Shown here one piece after another: positions 1 to 7,643 of a stretch of DNA of 13,008 nucleotides. The notes under the pieces are model-generated. The model worked only from the letters and a program-made list of their open reading frames with translations. It had not been told where the DNA came from and ran no database searches. This DNA is from DATJMJ01 sp035503915. GTDB lineage: Bacteria; Actinomycetota; Acidimicrobiia; Acidimicrobiales; Palsa-688. The stretch is from contig DATJSU010000023.1 of NCBI GenBank assembly GCA_035503915.1, forward strand, positions 1 through 13,008. Reading direction: 5' to 3'. The stretch's first letter is position 1, and every line of letters starts with the position of its first letter. A program made the translations under genes and the position numbers.

Positions 1-40
1 AGGCCCTAAAGAGCGCCTAGCGCTGACCGATGGATTAGGA

Positions 41-58
41 AACCGGCGCGCGCCGGTT
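41..58. promoter_or_regulatory. perfect 18-bp palindrome upstream of the c-di-GMP gene
   Basis: AACCGGCGCGCGCCGGTT equals its own reverse complement. It ends 15 nt before the GTG start at 74 and 5 nt before the AGGAAA ribosome-binding site at 63-68. It could be an operator for a dimeric regulator or an RNA hairpin that affects access to the ribosome-binding site. The pairing is seen directly; the function is inferred. Confidence 0.4.
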
Positions 59-73
59 GGACAGGAAATTGGC

Positions 74-2281
74 GTGGCAGCAAAAGGCCGAGGGGTCGCG
101 CTACAGGCGGTGGCTGGAGGGCCGCCGGACGAACGTCTGGAACGGATCTGCCTCCATAACCTCCTCGCCAGCGCCAACGAGGCGATTTACTTCAAGGACC
201 TGGAAAACCGCTTCATACTCGTGAGCCGGGGCGTCGCGCTGCACCACGTGGAGCGCCAGCTCAGGCTGGGCTTGGCCGACGGGCCCGAACCCTCTCCCGA
301 AGACTTCATCGGCAAGAGCGACCTTGACCTGTTCGACCTGCCGCTCGCCCTGGAGTGGGTTGCCGAGGAGCAACACATCATCGATACCGGCGAGCCGATG
401 GTCAACGTCCTGGAGCGGGATACCTACTTCCACCCTGATGCTTGGTTCGAGACGAGCAAGTCTCCCCTGGTCGACGACGAAGGCACCATCATCGGCACCT
501 TCGGGGTCAGCCGCGACGTCACCGCCAGGGTCAAGGCAGAACAGGCCGTGATCCTGAGAGAGGCGCAGCTGCGCGCAGTACTCGACAGTTCACCTGACGC
601 CATTACCTGCTACAGCCCGGAGTTCCGCTACGAGCTGGTCAACGCGAAGGCGCTGGCGCTCCTCGGTAGACCGGTGGAAGACGTTGTCGGCAGGACCGAT
701 GCCGACCTCGGGCGGCCCGACAAAGTCGTCACACTGCTCAGTGACGGCTTGGAGCGTGTGCTCGCTACCAAGCGGATGTGCGAGGTTGAGTACTCGACCG
801 AGGCCGGGGGCGCGACCAGCTGGTGGCACGTCCGGATGGTGCCGCAGTTGTCCGAGGGCGGCGAGGTGACCGGGGTCATAGCCGCCGCGCGCGACCTGAC
901 CGAGCTGAAGGTGGCGCAAAGCGTGCTGGCCCACCAGGCCAACCATGACCCCTTGACGGGCCTCGCCAACCGTCTCGCCCTCACCGACAAACTGAGGCAC
1001 GTGCTTTCCGGTCTTCAGCAAAAGCCAGGCCGTATCGCGCTGCTATTCATCGATGTCGACAATTTCAAAGTGATCAATGACGCTCGTGGGCACGATATCG
1101 GCGACAAGTTGCTCGTAGAAGTCGCAGACCGCCTCACCCGGGTTTCCCGGCGGGCCGACACGGTGGCACGGCTCGGTGGTGACGAGTTCGTCATGCTCGC
1201 CGGCGGTCTGTCGGAGGACGACGATGTTGACGTGCTCGCTATGCGGGTGCTGCGCAGCCTGCGCAAGCCCTTTGTCGTCGGCGGCGAGAGGTTGGGGGTA
1301 AGTGCGAGCATCGGGGTCGTCACGACGTCCGACCCGCAAGCCAAGGCGGGCGACCTCCTGCGTGACGCCGACATCGCGATGTACAGGGCGAAAGAGCAGG
1401 GGCGCGACCGTTTTGCCTTGTTTCACCCGGTGCTGCGCGAGAGCGCTACCGAGCGCCACCGCCTCGGCCGCGACTTGCGGCTGGCGGTCGAAAACAACGA
1501 GTTCTTCCTGGTATATCAGCCGATTTTTGCACTGCCGAGCAACGCTCTCGCAGGTGTAGAAGCGCTTGTCCGTTGGCAGCACCCCAAAAAGGGGGTTGTC
1601 CCACCGGCAAAGTTCATCCCCCTTGCCGAAAAACTTGGGCTGATCAATGCACTGGACGGATGGGCGCTAGGCGAAGCGTGCCGCCAGCTCTCGGACTGGG
1701 ACGTCAATTTGCCGCCCCGGGAAAGGTTTACAATGGCCGTGAACGTGTCGGCCAGGCAGGTTGCCGCCTCTGGCTTCGTCGACCTCGTCAGGGCCACTCT
1801 GGCCGACCACAACCTAGAGCCTGCCCGCTTGAGCCTGGAGATCACCGAAACAGGGATGATCACTGAGTTCGACCGCACAGGCGAAGCTCTCGAGGCTCTG
1901 GTCGAGATGGGGATCCGCGTCGCGCTCGACGACTTTGGCACGGGCTATTCGTCGCTCGCGCACCTCCACAGTTTCCGGATGAACACCCTCAAGATCGACC
2001 GCAGCTTCGTGTTCCAACTGGACGGGGCCGGGAAGGAAAACGCCATCGTGGCGGGAGTGGTCGCCATGGCCCATGCCTTAGGGCTGGAAGTCGTCGCCGA
2101 GGGCGTTGAGACGGCGACGCAGTTGGGCAAGGTGGTCGCTATGGGTTGCGATTTCGCCCAGGGCTTCTATTTCGCACGCCCGGCACGCCCGGAGATGATC
2201 GCCGAGCTGGTCTCCCAGGGGCGACCAGGCCTCGAGCCGGTCAGCCCCGCAGGCGCTCCACGGTCCGCAGCTTGTTGTTGA
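74..2281 (+). CDS. PAS-PAS-GGDEF-EAL bifunctional diguanylate cyclase/phosphodiesterase
   Basis: This 735-residue protein makes and/or breaks cyclic di-GMP under control of two sensory PAS domains. PAS1 spans about residues 26-152 and PAS2 about 163-276. The GGDEF domain (about 283-450) has an intact GGDEF signature at 368-372, and an RxxD motif five residues before it is the usual product-inhibition site. The EAL domain (about 460-712) keeps EAL at 496-498, NVS, EITE, DDFGTG, LKID and AEGVE, so both activities look possible. No membrane segment or signal peptide is visible, so it is probably cytosolic. The GTG start at 74 has AGGAAA 5 nt upstream. Its 3' end overlaps the end of the opposing sthA by 41 bp. 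The ligand of the PAS domains cannot be read from sequence. Confidence 0.95.
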   Translation: MAAKGRGVALQAVAGGPPDERLERICLHNLLASANEAIYFKDLENRFILVSRGVALHHVERQLRLGLADGPEPSPEDFIGKSDLDLFDLPLALEWVAEEQHIIDTGEPMVNVLERDTYFHPDAWFETSKSPLVDDEGTIIGTFGVSRDVTARVKAEQAVILREAQLRAVLDSSPDAITCYSPEFRYELVNAKALALLGRPVEDVVGRTDADLGRPDKVVTLLSDGLERVLATKRMCEVEYSTEAGGATSWWHVRMVPQLSEGGEVTGVIAAARDLTELKVAQSVLAHQANHDPLTGLANRLALTDKLRHVLSGLQQKPGRIALLFIDVDNFKVINDARGHDIGDKLLVEVADRLTRVSRRADTVARLGGDEFVMLAGGLSEDDDVDVLAMRVLRSLRKPFVVGGERLGVSASIGVVTTSDPQAKAGDLLRDADIAMYRAKEQGRDRFALFHPVLRESATERHRLGRDLRLAVENNEFFLVYQPIFALPSNALAGVEALVRWQHPKKGVVPPAKFIPLAEKLGLINALDGWALGEACRQLSDWDVNLPPRERFTMAVNVSARQVAASGFVDLVRATLADHNLEPARLSLEITETGMITEFDRTGEALEALVEMGIRVALDDFGTGYSSLAHLHSFRMNTLKIDRSFVFQLDGAGKENAIVAGVVAMAHALGLEVVAEGVETATQLGKVVAMGCDFAQGFYFARPARPEMIAELVSQGRPGLEPVSPAGAPRSAACC

Positions 2282-3647
2282 CGTCGAGGGCGGCGACCTT
2301 GTAAGCCTCCGCAAGGGTCGGGTAATTGAAAACGGCCTCCAGGAGGTAGTCGACCGTGCCTCCGCAGCCCATTACGGCTTGCCCGATGTGGACGATCTCG
2401 GTTGCCCCCGTGCCGAAGAGGTGGGCCCCGAGCAGCTTGCGGTCGACGGGCGAAACCAGGAGCTTCAACATCCCGTACGAATCACCGCAGATCTGGCCCC
2501 GTGCGAGCTCCCGGTAGCGCGAAATGCCGACCTCGTACGGCACTGACGCTTCGGTCAGTTGAGCTTCGGTGCGGCCCACGTAGCTGATTTCGGGGATCGT
2601 GTATATGCCGATAGGCATCGTCTTGTCGATCGCGCCCGTTGGTTCGCCGAGCGCGTGCAGAGCAGCGAGCCGCCCTTGCTCCATCGATGTCGAAGCGAGT
2701 GCCGGGAAACCTATCACGTCGCCCACTGCATAAATGTGCCCAGCAGACGTGCGGAAAAACTCGTCCACTGTCACCCGGCCGCGTTTGTCCGGTGTTATCC
2801 CGACGGTTTCCAGCCCGAGGCCTTCCGTGGCCCCTTGCCTGCCGGCAGAGTACATGACCACGTCGGCGGCGACGACCTTGCCGCTCGCAAGCAATGAGAT
2901 CGTCCCGCCCTCGTGGGGTTCCACCGCCTCCACGACCTCGCGGAAGCGGAAGGTCACGGCGAGGCCGCGGAGATGGAACTGGAGCGCTTCGACAATTTCC
3001 TCGTCGCAGAAGTCGAGCATCCGGTCGCGCTGCTCGATGACGGTCACCTTCGTCCCGAGAGCGGCGAATATCGACGCGTACTCGATACCGATCACCCCTG
3101 CGCCGACGATGACCATGCTGCGAGGGATCTCGTGGAGGCCGAGGATCCCGTCCGAGTCAAAAATGTGCTGGTCGTCAAAAGCGACGCTCGCCGGTCTTGC
3201 CGGGTGGGTCCCCGATGCGACGATCACCTTTTGAGCTGACAACCTCTGTTCGCCACGCGCCGAATGGACGGCGACGGTATTGGCGTCCACGAACTGGGCG
3301 CTCCCCTGCACGAGAGCAACGCGGTTTCGCGCAAGCTGGTCGCGGACTACTTCTATTTCGCGTGCTACGACATGGTGGCTCCGGCGCGAAAGGTCTTCCA
3401 TCGTGATGTCCTGCTTGACCCTGTAGCTCTGGCCGTAGAGGTCGCGCTGCGACAGGCCGGTCAGGTAGAGGACGGCTTCCCGGAGCGATTTGGAAGGGAT
3501 GGTCCCGGTATTGACGCAAACCCCCCCCACCACGTCGCGTCTCTCGATCACCGCTGCGCTACGGCCGAGCTTGGCAGCCGCGATCGCGGCACGTTGGCCT
3601 CCGGGCCCGCACCCGATCACGAGCAAGTCGTAATCAGGCACGCTCAC
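2241..3647 (-). CDS. sthA: soluble pyridine nucleotide transhydrogenase (Si-specific NAD(P)+ transhydrogenase)
   Basis: This cytosolic FAD flavoprotein is expected to move hydride between NADPH and NAD+ (EC 1.6.1.1). The FAD-binding GxGxxG is at residues 12-17 (GCGPGG), the NAD-binding GAGVIG at 182-187, and the second FAD motif AVGD ends at 310. In the active-site segment CVNTGTIPSK, Cys44 is present but the second Cys of lipoamide-dehydrogenase relatives is Thr49. The C-terminal HPT...E of lipoamide dehydrogenase is replaced by NYPTLAEAY. Both changes are typical of SthA and argue against a disulfide reductase. Starting at GTG 3647 gives 468 aa, matching my recollection of the mycobacterial enzyme, and places the FAD motif correctly. 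A GTG two codons later is an alternative. The reading frame stays open upstream to 3944, but that part is not coding-like. No strong ribosome-binding site is visible. An 8-base C run at about 3522-3529 encodes the VGG before Cys44. Confidence 0.93.
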   Translation of the reverse strand: MSVPDYDLLVIGCGPGGQRAAIAAAKLGRSAAVIERRDVVGGVCVNTGTIPSKSLREAVLYLTGLSQRDLYGQSYRVKQDITMEDLSRRSHHVVAREIEVVRDQLARNRVALVQGSAQFVDANTVAVHSARGEQRLSAQKVIVASGTHPARPASVAFDDQHIFDSDGILGLHEIPRSMVIVGAGVIGIEYASIFAALGTKVTVIEQRDRMLDFCDEEIVEALQFHLRGLAVTFRFREVVEAVEPHEGGTISLLASGKVVAADVVMYSAGRQGATEGLGLETVGITPDKRGRVTVDEFFRTSAGHIYAVGDVIGFPALASTSMEQGRLAALHALGEPTGAIDKTMPIGIYTIPEISYVGRTEAQLTEASVPYEVGISRYRELARGQICGDSYGMLKLLVSPVDRKLLGAHLFGTGATEIVHIGQAVMGCGGTVDYLLEAVFNYPTLAEAYKVAALDVNNKLRTVERLRG

Positions 3648-3698
3648 CCCGCGCAATGCGCACCTGCTATTTCTAGCCGTTGGCGGAGCCGACCTCCA

Positions 3699-3712
3699 GG
3701 GGGCTCGCCCCC
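3699..3712. repeat. short GC hairpin in the sthA / decarboxylase intergenic region
   Basis: Arms GGGGG and CCCCC flank a CTCG loop, between the divergent starts of sthA (3647) and the decarboxylase (3812). It could be an operator or part of a leader, but GC-rich DNA yields such hairpins by chance. I see no convincing -10/-35 pair on either strand of this 164-bp gap. Confidence 0.2.
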
Positions 3713-3811
3713 GGGAGTGTTCGAGCGAGCTCGGGCAAATCGCGCCAAGCCGCCGGCGAGTGGTGGGCGGCCCGACTTGTGGCGGGCAGTGGGGCCTCGG
3801 GACACTTGGGC

Positions 3812-5239
3812 ATGGGCCCTGAAGAGTTCCGCCGTGCCGCTCACGAACTGGTCGATTGGGTAGCGGATTACCGCCTCCGGGCGGCCGGCCTCCCCGTCCG
3901 GTCAACGGTCCCGCCGGGGGCCGTCGCCCGGGCGCTACCCGCAAGCGCCCCCGAAGAGCCCGAGACGGTGGAGGACCTGATCGCAGACCTCGACAGGGTC
4001 GTGCTCCCCGGCGTGACCCACATGCAACACCCCTCCAATTTCGCCTGGTTCCCGTCCAACGCTTCGCTCAGTTCGGTCCTGGGAGATATCGCCGCCAGCG
4101 GCATCGGCGCGCTCGGCATAACGTGGCAGTCCGCCCCGGCGCTGACCGAGGTCGAACAGGTCGTTTGCGACTGGGCGCGCCAGCTCTGCGGTCTGTCTGC
4201 CGGCTGGCACGGCACGATTGGCGACGGCGCCTCGACGGCCACCCTCGTCGCATTGCTGGTGGCGCGTGAAAGGGCGTCAGCCGGCTCGCAGAGACGGGGC
4301 GGCCTGCAGGCCGAAGGGGCGCCGCTCACCGTCTACTGCTCGGCGGAGGCCCATTCGTCTGTGGCGAAGGCGGCGCTGCTCGCCGGTTACGGGGCAGCCA
4401 ACCTGCGGATGGTCCCGGTCCGCCATCCCGGCCGGGAAATGGACACCGGCGTCCTCGCCGAGCTCATGAAGGACGACGTCGCCGGAGGTTACCGGCCTGC
4501 TGCCGTGGTGGCGACGTCGGGCACGACCTCGGCAACGGCGTTCGACCCGCTCACGGAGGTCTGCGACGTGGCGGGCGAGCACGGCGCCTACGTCCACGTG
4601 GACGCCGCCATGGCCGGCTCGGCGATGCTGCTGCCCGAATGCCGTCACCTTTTCGACGGTATCGAGGGCGCGGGCTCGCTCTGTTGGAACCCGCACAAGT
4701 GGCTCGGCTCGGTCCTCGAGACATCGCTCCTGTACGTCAAAGAGCCCGGTGAACTGGTTTCGGTCATGGCCACCGACCCGAGTTACCTGCGCTCGGCCCA
4801 GGATGGCTCGGTCGTGCAGTACCGCGACTGGGGCTTGCCTTTGGGCCGCAGGTTCCGTGCGCTGCGCCTGTGGTCGCTGCTCAGGCTGGAAGGCGCGGCA
4901 GCCATCCGGGCCCGTCTGCGGCGTGATCTCGAGAACGCGCAGCGCCTGGCGTCGCTCATCCCCGAGGCCCAGGGGTGGGAGCTTGTCGCCCCGGTCAAGC
5001 TGCAGACGCTCTGCGTCCGCCATAGGCCGGTGGGCTTGTCATCCGAAGAGGACCTCGACCGGCACACGCTTGCCTGGTGCGAGGCGGTCAATGCCTCGGG
5101 CGCGGCCCACGTGACGCCCGCCCAGCTCGACGGCCATTGGGTCGTACGGGTGTCGATCGGCGCCGAGCCGACGGAATGGTCCCATGTCGAGGCGCTCTGG
5201 GACCTGATGCAGCAAAAGGCCGGCGAGGGAGCGCACTGA
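3812..5239 (+). CDS. PLP-dependent group II decarboxylase, aromatic-L-amino-acid decarboxylase type
   Basis: This 475-residue fold-type I enzyme probably removes the carboxyl group of an aromatic amino acid such as Trp, Tyr, Phe or DOPA; the substrate is not decidable here. The PLP-binding Lys296 lies in NPHKW. Asp264 in DAAMAGSA should contact the pyridine nitrogen, His181 in AEAHSS should stack on PLP, and TSGTTS (235-240) helps hold the cofactor. The conserved LGRRFRALRLW follows. A Tyr in the TDPSYL segment sits where, as I recall, family members carry the mobile-loop Tyr, which would favour decarboxylation over aldehyde formation (inference). ATG 3812 gives the usual family length and begins at the conserved EEFRRAAHELVDW helix; the 44 codons upstream in frame look non-coding. 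It is divergent from sthA, and the PAP2 gene follows on the same strand after 33-81 bp. Confidence 0.9.
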   Translation: MGPEEFRRAAHELVDWVADYRLRAAGLPVRSTVPPGAVARALPASAPEEPETVEDLIADLDRVVLPGVTHMQHPSNFAWFPSNASLSSVLGDIAASGIGALGITWQSAPALTEVEQVVCDWARQLCGLSAGWHGTIGDGASTATLVALLVARERASAGSQRRGGLQAEGAPLTVYCSAEAHSSVAKAALLAGYGAANLRMVPVRHPGREMDTGVLAELMKDDVAGGYRPAAVVATSGTTSATAFDPLTEVCDVAGEHGAYVHVDAAMAGSAMLLPECRHLFDGIEGAGSLCWNPHKWLGSVLETSLLYVKEPGELVSVMATDPSYLRSAQDGSVVQYRDWGLPLGRRFRALRLWSLLRLEGAAAIRARLRRDLENAQRLASLIPEAQGWELVAPVKLQTLCVRHRPVGLSSEEDLDRHTLAWCEAVNASGAAHVTPAQLDGHWVVRVSIGAEPTEWSHVEALWDLMQQKAGEGAH

Positions 5240-5272
5240 CAAGGGCCGGGCGCCCGGACGGTTCGCCAAAGT

Positions 5273-6145
5273 GTGGGCAGGAGGGCCCTGCGGCCGTTAG
5301 CATTTTTTGGCGTCGGGGAGGTGGCCGCCACGGACAATCGCTTGTACCTGGACGTCAACCGGCTGGCCCGCAGCACGCCTTGGGCGCATAGCTTCATGAC
5401 CGCCTATTACGAGCGCGTGCTGTCTCCGGTTGGGGCTGGGTTGCTCGTACTAGCGGGCCTCCTTCTCGCTGGCTGGCTGAGCGCGCGCCGTAGCCCCGGC
5501 AACGTCGCCGCCCTCGTTTGGTCGGCGGTCGGCGCCGTCGTGTCCTTCGGCATTGCCCAGGTGCTCGTCCAGGTCTTCAAAAGGCCAAGGCCCTACACCG
5601 TGCTCCACCACGTCACGCTCCTCGTGCCGAAGGCGGCAGCGGGCTCGTATGCCTTGCCGAACAGCCATGCGGCCATCGCCGGTGCGGTCCTATTCGGCTT
5701 CGCGCTCGCGCGACGCTGGCGCTTGGGGGCCCTGGCGTTGTTGGCGACGTTGTTGTTGCTGTTCAGCGGGGTATATGTCGGGACCAACTATCCCTCCGAT
5801 GTGGCGGCCGGGGCCGGGCTGGGCGCCCTCTTCGTGGTGGTGCTCTGGCCGCTCGGGAACTGGCTCCTCACACCTGCGATGGAAGGGCTCGCCGCCGGCC
5901 CGTTCGGGTGGCTGGTCGCATCGCGGGCGGCCGCTCGCAGGACGGGCCGCCAGCTGGTGCTGCAAGGGCCGACCACCAGGCTGCCCACTGCCAAGGCCAT
6001 GGACGCTCTGCGCCACGCGTCGGAGGCAGCGCGCAACGTCCCGAACATGCCGCCGGCGGTCCAAACCACGTCGGTCCGCACGACTGCCGTCAGGACGACG
6101 AAGCTCCCGGGTGGCGACCCGCCCGTCACCGGTGAGGCTTCGTGA
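5273..6145 (+). CDS. PAP2-superfamily membrane protein with a defective third catalytic motif
   Basis: This is a predicted integral membrane protein of the type-2 phosphatidic acid phosphatase fold. Relatives remove phosphate from lipid phosphates such as undecaprenyl pyrophosphate. Up to 290 aa, with hydrophobic segments at about 52-70, 78-101, 133-147, 151-168 and 177-199. Motif 1 is KRPRP (K103, R106, P107). Motif 2 is PNSH (129-132) and keeps its His. Motif 3, normally SRx5Hx3D, reads SGVYVGTNYPSD (165-176): Arg is Gly166 and the nucleophilic His is Asn172, with only Asp176 kept. Catalysis by the normal route is therefore doubtful. A polar tail of about 85 residues rich in Thr and Arg follows. 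The start is uncertain: GTG 5273 lacks a ribosome-binding site and its first codons (tta, ttt ttt) are atypical. GTG 5321 and TTG 5342 are alternatives closer to the conserved N-terminus. Confidence 0.85.
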   Translation: MGRRALRPLAFFGVGEVAATDNRLYLDVNRLARSTPWAHSFMTAYYERVLSPVGAGLLVLAGLLLAGWLSARRSPGNVAALVWSAVGAVVSFGIAQVLVQVFKRPRPYTVLHHVTLLVPKAAAGSYALPNSHAAIAGAVLFGFALARRWRLGALALLATLLLLFSGVYVGTNYPSDVAAGAGLGALFVVVLWPLGNWLLTPAMEGLAAGPFGWLVASRAAARRTGRQLVLQGPTTRLPTAKAMDALRHASEAARNVPNMPPAVQTTSVRTTAVRTTKLPGGDPPVTGEAS

Positions 6146-6155
6146 AACGGGCGCA

Positions 6156-6175
6156 CGCGCTGACCACGCAGCGCG
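6156..6175. repeat. inverted repeat between the convergent PAP2 and whiB genes
   Basis: Arms CGCGCT (6156-6161) and AGCGCG (6170-6175) are separated by 8 nt in the 65-bp gap between the two stop codons. Neither strand shows a U-tract directly after the hairpin. A T run on the minus strand (about 6190-6195, read 3' of whiB) precedes it rather than follows it, so it is not a textbook intrinsic terminator. Confidence 0.2.
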
Positions 6176-6210
6176 ACTAAGCAGATAACAAAAAAGCGGG
6201 TTGGGAAGCG

Positions 6211-6462
6211 TTAGCCGGCGATCGCCCGGCGCTCGACTTCGCTCAAGCCACCCCAGATCCCGTGTGGTTCATGGATCCTCAGTGCGTAGCCGAGGCACTC
6301 CTTGCGGACGGGGCAGCTGGCGCAAACGGCCTTGGCTTGGCGCTCCCTGGAGGCGCGCGCCTCTTTGCGTTCGAAGTGAGCCGGGGCGAAAAAAATCGCT
6401 GCCGACTGCCCTCGGCAGGCTGCTCTGGCCTGCCAATCTTCCGATGCCTGGAGCGCTGTCAC
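6211..6462 (-). CDS. WhiB-family iron-sulfur transcriptional regulator
   Basis: This 83-residue protein has the four cluster-ligand cysteines of WhiB proteins, Cys16, Cys47, Cys50 and Cys56 (spacing Cx30Cx2Cx5C), and the hallmark turn GIWGG (68-72) followed by LSEVERR. WhiB proteins bind a 4Fe-4S cluster that can sense redox state, NO or O2, and most act with the housekeeping sigma factor. GTG 6462 is preceded by GAGAGG with good spacing and by a plausible promoter. Here whiB is divergent from two ArsA/Get3-like genes. In mycobacteria and Streptomyces, WhiB4/WblA genes lie beside a homologous ATPase pair, which suggests orthology by context. However, this protein lacks the longer C-terminus I recall for WhiB4/WblA, so the subfamily stays open. 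Confidence 0.93.
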   Translation of the reverse strand: MTALQASEDWQARAACRGQSAAIFFAPAHFERKEARASRERQAKAVCASCPVRKECLGYALRIHEPHGIWGGLSEVERRAIAG

Positions 6463-6482
6463 CTGGGTTGCCTCTCTTCCCG

Positions 6483-6511
6483 AAGGTACTCCCGGCTAGG
6501 CACCGTGACAA
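6483..6511 (-). promoter_or_regulatory. candidate sigma70-type promoter for whiB
   Basis: On the minus strand, TTGTCA (6506-6511) and TACCTT (6483-6488) are separated by exactly 17 bp. Transcription would start near 6476, leaving a leader of about 14 nt that still holds the GAGAGG ribosome-binding site before GTG 6462. Elements and spacing are seen; activity is inferred. Confidence 0.45.
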
Positions 6512-6620
6512 TAGGCAATGTGAGCCGTGGCCCGGGCCGTCCGCCGGCGCTGGTGCGTTCGGGCGCCGCCCCCGGCTAGCCTGCGGCTGTCGCATGGCAG
6601 GCATTCGGTAGGGAGCCGGC

Positions 6621-7643
6621 TTGGATCCGTTGAGCTTTTTTTCCCAAGTGCGGGTGTTCGTCGTGACCGGGAAAGGAGGGGTAGGCAAGACCACGGTGAG
6701 TGGTGTGATGGCGAACCTTGCCTCGCGAGAGGGATTACGGGCGCTGGTCGTCGAACTTGGTGTGCCGGGGGCGCGCCGCCAGCCCGAGGTCGCCCACCTC
6801 GCCCGCCTTTTCGGGCGCGAGCACGGGCTCCAGTACGAGCAGGTAGTCCTGCGGTCGCGCGGCGATGACGGCGGGGAGGTCCAGGCAAGGGCATTGAGGC
6901 CCGACACGGCGCTCGTGGAGTACCTCCACTTGCACGGGATGCGCCGGCTCTCGCGGCGCCTGGTCAGCACGGGCGCCCTTGACGTTGTGGCTACGGCAGT
7001 GCCGGGCATGCCCGACATCCTCGTTCTCGGAAAGATCAAGCAGATGGAAAGGGCAGCCGCCGCGGGTTCGGCCGGAGCAGCTGATGTCATCGTGCTGGAC
7101 GCGCCTGCAGCCGGCCACGCCGTCCGTTTTCTCCAGAGCCCTCTTGGCCTGCTGGAGGCTGCCGGTGGGGGGCCCGTGCGGGCGCAGGCCGAGGAGGTCG
7201 TGGAGATGCTCTCGGACCCAAGGCGCTGCCAGGTACTCCTCGTGACGACCCCTGAGGAGACTCCTGTGGGGGAGACGGTCGAAACCGCTGCGCTCCTCGA
7301 GGACCGGATCGGGGTGAAACTGTGCGGCGTGGTGGTGAACGCACGGTTCCCTGTGCTCGACCTCCCGGCGGGGACGGCTCCAGAAGACCTCGCCCTCCTC
7401 GCCGAGGGTGCCGGCGCCCGACTGAGCCGTCCGGAGAGCGAGAGCCTCGCCGCCGCTGCGAGCCTCCGGCTGCAGAGGCAGGCCTCGCAGGCCGCCCAGG
7501 TCGCACGCCTCAAGGAGGAGTTGCCGTTGCCTCAGCTGGAGCTCCCGTTCTGCTTCAGCGCCGAGCTCGGGCTCGACCAGCTCGAGGCGCTGACCGACGC
7601 GCTGGCAACGTCGGTCCAAAAATGGGTCCCCGTCAGCTCGTGA
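6621..7643 (+). CDS. ArsA/Get3-like P-loop ATPase, Rv3679-type subunit
   Basis: This 340-residue SIMIBI-class ATPase has the deviant Walker A GKGGVGKTT (about 18-26), whose first Lys acts across a dimer interface in Get3/ArsA. It resembles M. tuberculosis Rv3679 as I recall it: an EYL segment, PGMPDILVLGKIKQ, then DAPAAGHAVRFL, GGPVRAQAEEVVEML and LVTTPEETPVGETVE. The usual switch I DPAHS is absent (ELGVPGA instead), and switch II has lost Pro and Thr (DAPAAG rather than DxPPTG). No TRC40 insert with a CxxC pair and no arsenite-binding cysteines are seen, so an arsenic-pump role is unlikely. TTG 6621 has GGGAG about 5 nt upstream. It is translationally coupled to the next ATPase gene. It probably works as a heterodimer with that protein (inference); its client is unknown. 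Confidence 0.9.
   Translation: MDPLSFFSQVRVFVVTGKGGVGKTTVSGVMANLASREGLRALVVELGVPGARRQPEVAHLARLFGREHGLQYEQVVLRSRGDDGGEVQARALRPDTALVEYLHLHGMRRLSRRLVSTGALDVVATAVPGMPDILVLGKIKQMERAAAAGSAGAADVIVLDAPAAGHAVRFLQSPLGLLEAAGGGPVRAQAEEVVEMLSDPRRCQVLLVTTPEETPVGETVETAALLEDRIGVKLCGVVVNARFPVLDLPAGTAPEDLALLAEGAGARLSRPESESLAAAASLRLQRQASQAAQVARLKEELPLPQLELPFCFSAELGLDQLEALTDALATSVQKWVPVSS

Noticed and set aside
2241..3647. Dihydrolipoamide dehydrogenase or mercuric reductase
   Set aside because: The second active-site Cys is Thr49 and the C-terminal His-Pro-Thr motif is absent; both fit soluble transhydrogenase.
3648..3944. N-terminal extension of sthA by about 99 codons
   Set aside because: It overlaps the start of the divergent decarboxylase, is Pro/Arg-rich without similarity to the flavoprotein fold, and the FAD motif belongs close to the N-terminus.
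6269..7513. Long minus-strand open frame (414 codons) antisense to the first ATPase and extending over whiB
   Set aside because: It is low-complexity Arg/Ser/Pro-rich, as expected from antisense of a GC-rich gene, and overlaps a clear ATPase and a clear WhiB gene.
7322..7621. Upstream extension of the second ATPase by 100 codons
   Set aside because: It overlaps the first ATPase in another frame and has the composition of an out-of-frame shadow.
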